Source: an uncultured Kiritimatiellota bacterium
Lineage (GTDB): Bacteria > Verrucomicrobiota > Kiritimatiellia > RFP12 > UBA1067
NCBI GenBank assembly: GCA_934654805.1
Contig: CAKUGW010000118.1
Coordinates: forward strand, 1-9,485
Direction: 5' to 3'
DNA length: 9,485 nucleotides
Below the pieces are notes generated by a model, which did no database searches, was not told the origin of the DNA, and worked only from the letters and a program-made list of their open reading frames with translations. Of this stretch, positions 5,467 to 9,485 are shown piece by piece; positions within the stretch are counted from its first letter, which is position 1; each line of letters opens with the position of its first letter. A program made the translations under genes and the position numbers.

Positions 5467-6879
5467 ATGACACCCAAAGAGAGAATGGCCCTTCCGCCGC
5501 AGGAAATGCCCCAGCAGGAGCCGACGGTCCGCGCCCACAACATGAACGAAGTCGCCCTCGGCTACACGGCCGAGATGGCGAAATGCGAGGCGTCGCGCTG
5601 CCTCCAGTGCCCCGCCAGGCCCTGCATGCAGGGCTGCCCCGTCGCGATCGACATCCCCGGCTTCCTCGCGAAGGCGGCGGACGGCGACTTCGCCGGCGCG
5701 CTCAGGATCATCAAGGAGACCTCCCTTCTGCCCGCCGTGTGCGGGCGCGTCTGCCCCCAGGAGAAGCAGTGCCAGAAGTTCTGCACGATGGGCAAGCTGA
5801 AGAAGGACGTCGAGAAGGCCGTCGCCATCGGCCGCGTCGAGCGCTTCTGCGCCGACCTCGCCCGCGAGCGCGGCACGGAGGAGCCGGTCGCCTGCGCCCC
5901 GAAGACCGGCAAGCGCGTCGCCGTCATCGGCTCCGGCCCCGCGTCCATCACCTGCGCGGCGGACTGCGCGAAGGCCGGCCACGCCGTCACGCTGTTCGAG
6001 GCGTTCCACAAGTGCGGCGGCGTGCTCGTCTACGGCATCCCCGAGTTCCGTCTCCCGAAGGCCATCGTCCAGCACGAGATCGAGGGCCTCGAGAAGCTCG
6101 GCGTCACGATCGACACGAACTTCGTCGTCGGCCGCACGCGCAAGCTGAAGGACCTCCTGGAGAAGGACGGCTTCGACGCCGTCTTCGTCGGCACGGGCGC
6201 GGGCCTGCCGAAGTTCATGGGCATCGAGGGCGAGAACCTGAACGGCGTCTTCTCGGCGAACGAGTACCTGACGCGCGCGAACCTCATGAAGGCCTACCTC
6301 GAAGGCGAGGCCGACACGCCCTTCTGGCACGGCAAGAAGGTCGCCGTCCTCGGCGGCGGCAACGTCGCGATGGACGCCTCGCGCATGGCGCTCCGGCTCG
6401 GCGCGGAGAAGGTCTACCTCGTCTACCGCCGCAGCGAGGCGGAGATGCCCGCCCGCCGCGAGGAGGTCCACCACGCGAAGGAGGAGGGCGTCGAGTTCCA
6501 CCTGCTGGAGAACGCGAAGCGCATCCTCGGCAACGAACAGGGCGCGGTCGCGGGCCTCGAATGCCTCAAGTACGAGCTCGGCGAGCCGGACGCCTCCGGG
6601 CGCCGCAGCCCCGTCGCGATCCCGGGCAGCGAGTTCACGCTCGACGTCGACACCGTGGTCGTCGCGGTCGGCAACGCCTCGAATCCGCTCATCCCCGCGA
6701 CGACGGAGGGCCTTGAGGTCAACAAGCGCGGCAACATCGTCGTCAACCCGGAGACGAACATGACGTCGATCCCCGGCGTGTTCGCGGGCGGCGACATCGT
6801 GCTCGGCGCCGCGACGGTCATCCTCGCGATGGGCGAAGGCCGCCGCGCCGCCGCCGGCATCAACGCCTACCTGAAATAA
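5467..6879 (+). CDS. nfnB: NfnB, large subunit of NADH-dependent ferredoxin:NADP+ oxidoreductase
   Basis: A 470-residue flavoprotein of the GltD/NfnB group. With NfnA it couples ferredoxin and NADH oxidation to NADP+ reduction (or the reverse) by flavin-based bifurcation in the cytoplasm. The N-terminal domain has cysteines for two [4Fe-4S] clusters: Cys45, 48, 53, 57 and Cys92, 96, 102, 106, with Glu99 nearby. The bifurcating FAD site starts at VIGSGPAS (153-160). NADPH binding is marked by VLGGGNVAMD (294-303) and the arginines of VYRRSEAEMPAR (319-330). GVFAGGDIVLGAATVILAMG (437-456) is the second FAD motif. Length matches NfnB. GltD of glutamate synthase is the main alternative, but no large glutamate synthase subunit is present and nfnA lies just upstream. 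The ATG at 5467 has no Shine-Dalgarno; Met7 (5485) is an alternative. A hairpin terminator follows. Confidence 0.92.
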   Translation: MTPKERMALPPQEMPQQEPTVRAHNMNEVALGYTAEMAKCEASRCLQCPARPCMQGCPVAIDIPGFLAKAADGDFAGALRIIKETSLLPAVCGRVCPQEKQCQKFCTMGKLKKDVEKAVAIGRVERFCADLARERGTEEPVACAPKTGKRVAVIGSGPASITCAADCAKAGHAVTLFEAFHKCGGVLVYGIPEFRLPKAIVQHEIEGLEKLGVTIDTNFVVGRTRKLKDLLEKDGFDAVFVGTGAGLPKFMGIEGENLNGVFSANEYLTRANLMKAYLEGEADTPFWHGKKVAVLGGGNVAMDASRMALRLGAEKVYLVYRRSEAEMPARREEVHHAKEEGVEFHLLENAKRILGNEQGAVAGLECLKYELGEPDASGRRSPVAIPGSEFTLDVDTVVVAVGNASNPLIPATTEGLEVNKRGNIVVNPETNMTSIPGVFAGGDIVLGAATVILAMGEGRRAAAGINAYLK

Positions 6880-6880
6880 A

Positions 6881-7131
6881 CCTAACTGCCGCAGCTGAAG
6901 CCGCCAAAATGCGGCTTCAGCCTTTATTTGCAGGGATCTGGGCGTGGCGATGGCTTCGCCATCCGGGTGAAACGCGGCTTCGGCGGGATTTGGGTCTCTG
7001 CGCGACAGTCGGTGTGTCCGAACGGCGCGCGACGGGCAGCAGCCCGCTCCGAGGCCTTTCGCTTGCGGAAGCGCATTCTGTCGAGGGGAATGGCTTGCCA
7101 CGCCCCCTTGGCTTCAACTGCGATTTTTAGG
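6881..7131. repeat. Hairpin-rich non-coding stretch with imperfect terminal inverted repeats
   Basis: This 358-nt gap between nfnB and the next gene holds no convincing gene. Its ends pair imperfectly: 6881-6902 matches the reverse complement of 7110-7131 at 17 of 22 positions (CCTAA, CGCAG and TGAAGCC blocks intact). Inside are small hairpins: GATGGC-TTC-GCCATC (6949-6963), CGGGC-AGCA-GCCCG (7033-7046), CGCTT-GCGG-AAGCG (7060-7073) and TGGC-TT-GCCA (7091-7100). It could be a miniature inverted-repeat element, a structured RNA, or a palindromic intergenic repeat. No target duplication is visible and nothing like a transposase is present. The 59 nt from 7132 to 7190 hold nothing recognisable. 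Confidence 0.35.
6894..6929 (+). terminator. Hairpin terminator of nfnA-nfnB
   Basis: A perfect 11-bp stem (6894-6904 with 6911-6921) around a CAAAAT loop, followed by CTTTATTT. It lies 14 nt after the nfnB stop. The left arm also forms part of the possible inverted repeat of the element at 6881-7131. Confidence 0.85.
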
Positions 7132-7190
7132 ATTACCATTTTCAGGCACCCCGCATGCAGGGCACGACTTGGGAATGACGCGAGGTTTTA

Positions 7191-7199
7191 TGGTATACT
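7191..7199 (+). promoter_or_regulatory. Extended -10 promoter of the GspG-like gene
   Basis: TTATGG-TATACT: a TGN-extended -10 with one mismatch from TATAAT. Transcription would start near 7206, about 32 nt before the ATG at 7238, with AAAGGA at 7221-7226 between. TTGGGA at 7169-7174 is a weak -35 at 19 nt spacing. Confidence 0.6.
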
Positions 7200-7237
7200 G
7201 ATGGGCACCCGACACACGAGAAAGGACTTTGCTGATC

Positions 7238-7990
7238 ATGGTAGACGTCAACGAGCTGAAGAGGAAATTCCCGGCGAAGAGGCCGACGGGCGACGCGCAC
7301 AAGCCGCCGCTCCACCGCAAGTCGACGAAGGCCGCCGTGAAGGCCATCGCGCGCGAGTACGAGATGAAGAAGGCCGAACTGCAGGGCGCGGGCGCGCCCA
7401 TGCTTCGGCGCGGCCCCGTCTTCTACGGCACCGTCATCCTCGTGCTCGTGGCCGTCGGCGGACTCGTCCTCTCCGCTGCGAAGGACGGCATCGGCCTCGG
7501 CAAGGCGCGCATCGAGCGCAAGCCCCTGCAGGCGCAGAAGGCGATGCGGTCGCTGTCCGTCGCGCTCGGCCGCTACAGGTTCCACGTCGGGGCGTTCCCG
7601 ACGACGGAGGAGGGGCTGGACGCGCTCGCCTTCCGGCGTCCGAACGAGATCCGCCGCATCCGCCGCCAGCATCCCGGCTGGGACGGCCCCTACGTCAACC
7701 ACATCGTGCCAGACCCGTGGGGGAACGCCTACGTCTACGAGACGCGTCCCGAAGGGGGCAACCCGGTCCTCTACTCGAAGGGGCCGGACGGACGCGCCGG
7801 CACGACGGACGACGTGCTGCCCGATCCGCAGGCGTTCGACGAGCCGTTCCGCGACACGACCTGGACGAACGGCTGGGCGCCGTGCGAGCTGCGCGGCATC
7901 GTCGTCGCGCCGGACGAGGCGACCCGCCGCCGCGTGCAGGACGAGATGAGGAAGTACGACGCGCCCGGCGGCGACGCGGGCAGGGAATGA
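7238..7990 (+). CDS. Membrane-anchored protein with a GspG pseudopilin-like domain
   Basis: A 250-residue protein. Residues 1-58 are polar and basic and should stay in the cytoplasm. Residues 60-81 form one membrane segment, and the rest should face outward. Residues 98-195 match the globular domain of the type II secretion major pseudopilin GspG: LGRYRFHVGAFPTTEEGLDAL (110-130), GPYVNHIVPDPWGNAYVYE (150-168), and YSKGPDGRAGTTDDV (179-193), the loop that binds calcium in GspG. The usual prepilin cleavage motif (G followed by FTLIE) is missing: Gly59 is followed by Pro60, and Gly64 stands where Glu5 should be. The ATG at 7238 is chosen for AAAGGA 11 nt upstream and the promoter at 7195. A start at 7400 would shorten the cytoplasmic part but not restore the motif. 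No other secretion genes are adjacent. Function is unknown. Confidence 0.8.
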   Translation: MVDVNELKRKFPAKRPTGDAHKPPLHRKSTKAAVKAIAREYEMKKAELQGAGAPMLRRGPVFYGTVILVLVAVGGLVLSAAKDGIGLGKARIERKPLQAQKAMRSLSVALGRYRFHVGAFPTTEEGLDALAFRRPNEIRRIRRQHPGWDGPYVNHIVPDPWGNAYVYETRPEGGNPVLYSKGPDGRAGTTDDVLPDPQAFDEPFRDTTWTNGWAPCELRGIVVAPDEATRRRVQDEMRKYDAPGGDAGRE

Positions 7991-8083
7991 TCCGCGCCGC
8001 CGACCCTCACCGGCCGCACATTCAGCAGCCGCCCTTCGCGCGGTTGCGCGCACGGCAGGGCATCAGGACCCCCTCGGCGCCCG

Positions 8084-8102
8084 TTCCTGAAACTGGCAGG
8101 AA
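8084..8102 (-). terminator. Possible small hairpin after deoA
   Basis: TTCCTG (8084-8089) and CAGGAA (8097-8102) form a 6-bp stem with a 7-nt loop immediately after the deoA stop on the minus strand. There is no T-tract, so it is a weak terminator candidate. Another 5-bp GC stem lies at 8037-8050. Both are in the 112-nt gap between the convergent genes. Confidence 0.3.
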
Positions 8103-9410
8103 TCAGGCGAGGCCGTCGATGCGTTCGAGGATGAGCGGTCTGGGTTCAGGGGCGGTCGGCGCGATCTGGAACGCCTTGTAGAGGTCGGCGGCGGCCTTTT
8201 CGAGCCCCTCGGGCCCCGTCGACCTCTCCAGCGTCGCGAGCGGCGCGCCGACGGCCACGCGGTCGCCGACCTTCACGGCGAGCGTGACGCCCGCACGCGG
8301 ATCGATGCGGTCGCCCGCCCGTTCGCGGCCCGCGCCCAGCGCGAGCGCGACGCACCCGACCTTCTCCGCGTCGATCGCCGTGACGAAGCCGGACTTCATC
8401 GCCTGGATCCGGAACTTGAACGTCGGCCTCTTCAGGCGCGCGCCGAAGCGTTCGAGATCGCCGCCCTGCGCCGCGACCATCCGCGCGAACGTCGCGAACG
8501 CCGTGCCGTCCGCCAGCTTCGCGCGGCACGCCGCGCGCGCCGCGTCGAGCGGAATGCCGCGCGCGAGCGACACCATGAGCGCGGCCTGCTCGACGCAGAG
8601 ATCGACGACGGCGCCCGTGAACTCGCCCTTCAGCATCGCAATCGCCTCGGCGACCTCGTTCGCGTTGCCGACGGCGAAGCCGAGCGGCGCGTTCATGTCC
8701 GTCACGAGCGCGGCGGCCTTGCGCCCCGCCGCCCGCGAGGACGTGACGAGCGCCGTCGCGAGCTCGTGCGCCTCCTCCGGCGTCTTCATGAACGCGCCGG
8801 AGCCGGCCTTCACGTCGAAGACGAGCGTCCCCGCGCCCTCGGCCCACTTCTTCGAGAGGATCGACCCGCAGATGAGCGGGATGGACGCGACCGTGCCCGT
8901 CACGTCGCGCAGCGCGTAGAGCTTCTTGTCCGCCGGACAGATCTCGTCCGTCTGCACGGTCATCGAGACGCCGACGTCGGCGACGACCTTCCTGAAGGCG
9001 TCGAGCGAAAGCGCGGCGTCGTAGCCGGGAATCGTCTCCAGCTTGTCCGCCGTGCCGCCCGTGATGCCGAGGCCGCGCCCCGTCAGCGAGGGGACGGCGA
9101 CGCCGCAGGACGCCGCGAGCGGCTGGATGACGAGCGAGAGCTTGTCGCCGACGCCGCCCGTCGAGTGCTTGTCGGCCGTCGGCCGCGCGAGATCCGACCA
9201 GTCGACCGTGACGCCCGACCGCATCATCGCGTCGGTGAGGTCGGCCGTCTCGCGCGCCGTCATGCCCCTGCAGCAGATGGCCATCGCCAGGGCCGCCATC
9301 TGGTAGTCGGGGATCTCGCCATTCGTGTAGCCCTCGACGAACTCGCGGATCTCCGCGCTGCCGAGCGCATGGCCTTCGCGTTTCTTGTCCAGCAGAAGCT
9401 TTGCGGCTAT
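8103..9410 (-). CDS. deoA: Pyrimidine-nucleoside (thymidine) phosphorylase, start codon lost to an inserted intron
   Basis: A 435-codon coding stretch for a thymidine/pyrimidine-nucleoside phosphorylase, which cleaves nucleosides with phosphate in the salvage pathway. Counting Ile (9408-9410) as 1, landmarks are the phosphate loop KHSTGGVGDK (81-90), the family signature TGRGLGITGGTADKLE (110-125), and base-binding Arg168, Ser183 and Lys187 in LYALRDVTG and CGSILSKK. The C-terminal domain (about 330-435) is complete. Similarity runs upstream of the ATG at 9297-9299 through DKKREGHALG and GEIPDYQ, so that ATG is internal. No ATG, GTG or TTG occurs between it and 9410. By comparison with E. coli DeoA only about one to three residues are missing. 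The upstream sequence is the 3' end of a group II intron, so the start lies in an exon outside the window. A pdp-type name is equally possible. Confidence 0.9.
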   Translation of the reverse strand: MAAKLLLDKKREGHALGSAEIREFVEGYTNGEIPDYQMAALAMAICCRGMTARETADLTDAMMRSGVTVDWSDLARPTADKHSTGGVGDKLSLVIQPLAASCGVAVPSLTGRGLGITGGTADKLETIPGYDAALSLDAFRKVVADVGVSMTVQTDEICPADKKLYALRDVTGTVASIPLICGSILSKKWAEGAGTLVFDVKAGSGAFMKTPEEAHELATALVTSSRAAGRKAAALVTDMNAPLGFAVGNANEVAEAIAMLKGEFTGAVVDLCVEQAALMVSLARGIPLDAARAACRAKLADGTAFATFARMVAAQGGDLERFGARLKRPTFKFRIQAMKSGFVTAIDAEKVGCVALALGAGRERAGDRIDPRAGVTLAVKVGDRVAVGAPLATLERSTGPEGLEKAAADLYKAFQIAPTAPEPRPLILERIDGLA

Positions 9411-9485
9411 GTAGAGTAGAGACCCACGCCTCGGCTTCGCCGATGCGACTTCCCCCTCATCAAACCGGACGTGCGGATTTCCCGC
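9411..9485 (-). mobile_element. 3' end of a group II intron (part of domain V, domain VI)
   Basis: Read on the minus strand from the window edge, 9485-9462 (starting GCGGGAAATCCGCACG) looks like the distal hairpin and 3' strand of domain V, including a short stem with an A-rich loop and the CCGGTTT strand that would pair with an outside GAGCCGG-like 5' strand. Domain VI follows: GAG (9458-9456) pairs with CTC (9416-9414), A9417 is bulged, GGGGA (9455-9451) pairs with TCTCT (9422-9418), and an upper stem (9447-9439 with 9435-9427) has a GAA loop. The bulged A is seven nt from the proposed 3' end (TAC, ending at 9411), as required for lariat formation. The reverse-transcriptase gene, if any, lies outside the window. 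The boundary could be 9409 instead. Confidence 0.75.

Noticed and set aside
5467..6879. GltD, small subunit of glutamate synthase
   Set aside because: No large subunit gene is nearby and the directly upstream nfnA is the specific partner of NfnB.
6909..7130. Small proteins on either strand between nfnB and the GspG-like gene
   Set aside because: Several overlapping frames are open because of base composition; none has a ribosome site or a recognisable motif, and the stretch is hairpin-rich.
7400..7402. Alternative start for the GspG-like gene giving a pilin-like short leader
   Set aside because: It has no proper ribosome site and still lacks the FTLIE motif; promoter and AAAGGA support the start at 7238.
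9297..9299. ATG as the start of deoA
   Set aside because: Family sequence (DKKREG, GEIPDYQ) continues upstream of it in frame; starting here would remove about 37 residues of the N-terminal domain.
9411..9485. Open frame continuing from deoA to the window edge
   Set aside because: The frame stays open, but the residues match nothing in the family N-terminus and the DNA folds as intron domains V and VI.

Overview
The window is GC-rich (long antisense open frames everywhere) and reads as part of the chromosome of an anaerobic, diderm bacterium. The anaerobe reading rests on a complete NfnA/NfnB electron-bifurcating pair. The diderm reading rests on a predicted beta-barrel outer-membrane protein ending in phenylalanine and a secreted aldose epimerase. 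The style (perfect TATAAT boxes in a GC-rich genome, pseudopilin-like proteins, glycine-rich RRM protein) would suit the PVC superphylum, for example Kiritimatiellota. That placement is a guess from gene character, not a demonstrated assignment.

Layout. At the left, on the minus strand, thrH (HAD phosphatase), nadA (quinolinate synthase) and galM (secreted aldose 1-epimerase) look like one transcription unit, led by an extended -10 promoter near 2783. thrH and nadA overlap by 14 nt. Next, also on the minus strand, are an RRM RNA-binding protein with an RGG-like tail, closed by a 13-bp hairpin terminator, and upstream of it a beta-barrel outer-membrane protein with its own promoter. A 208-bp divergent region with two back-to-back extended -10 promoters separates this from the plus-strand nfnA-nfnB operon, which ends at an 11-bp hairpin terminator. 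A 358-bp gap follows, rich in small hairpins and possibly bounded by imperfect inverted repeats. A promoter near 7195 then drives a membrane-anchored GspG-like protein that lacks a usable prepilin signal. Converging on it from the right is deoA (pyrimidine-nucleoside phosphorylase, minus strand).

The right edge is the most striking part. The deoA coding frame runs up to about position 9410 with no start codon. The sequence beyond it (9411-9485) folds like the 3' end of a group II intron: the 3' half of domain V, then domain VI with a bulged A seven nucleotides from an AC end. The intron seems to sit at the very first codons of deoA, so deoA would be translatable only after splicing, or is interrupted.

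Other signals are arrays of 8-nt units (GTGGRAAR-like and CGACCATT-like) at the nfnA/nfnB junction, with a short relative after nadA. A recurrent promoter form (TGN-TATAAT followed by RCGCG) appears three times, with a fourth weaker copy. The left edge has a short repeat running over the end of a galM that looks slightly short at its C-terminus. Nfn handles redox balance (ferredoxin, NADH, NADPH). ThrH, NadA, GalM and DeoA are housekeeping amino acid, cofactor, sugar and nucleoside metabolism. No CRISPR, tRNA, rRNA, phage or defence genes were seen.
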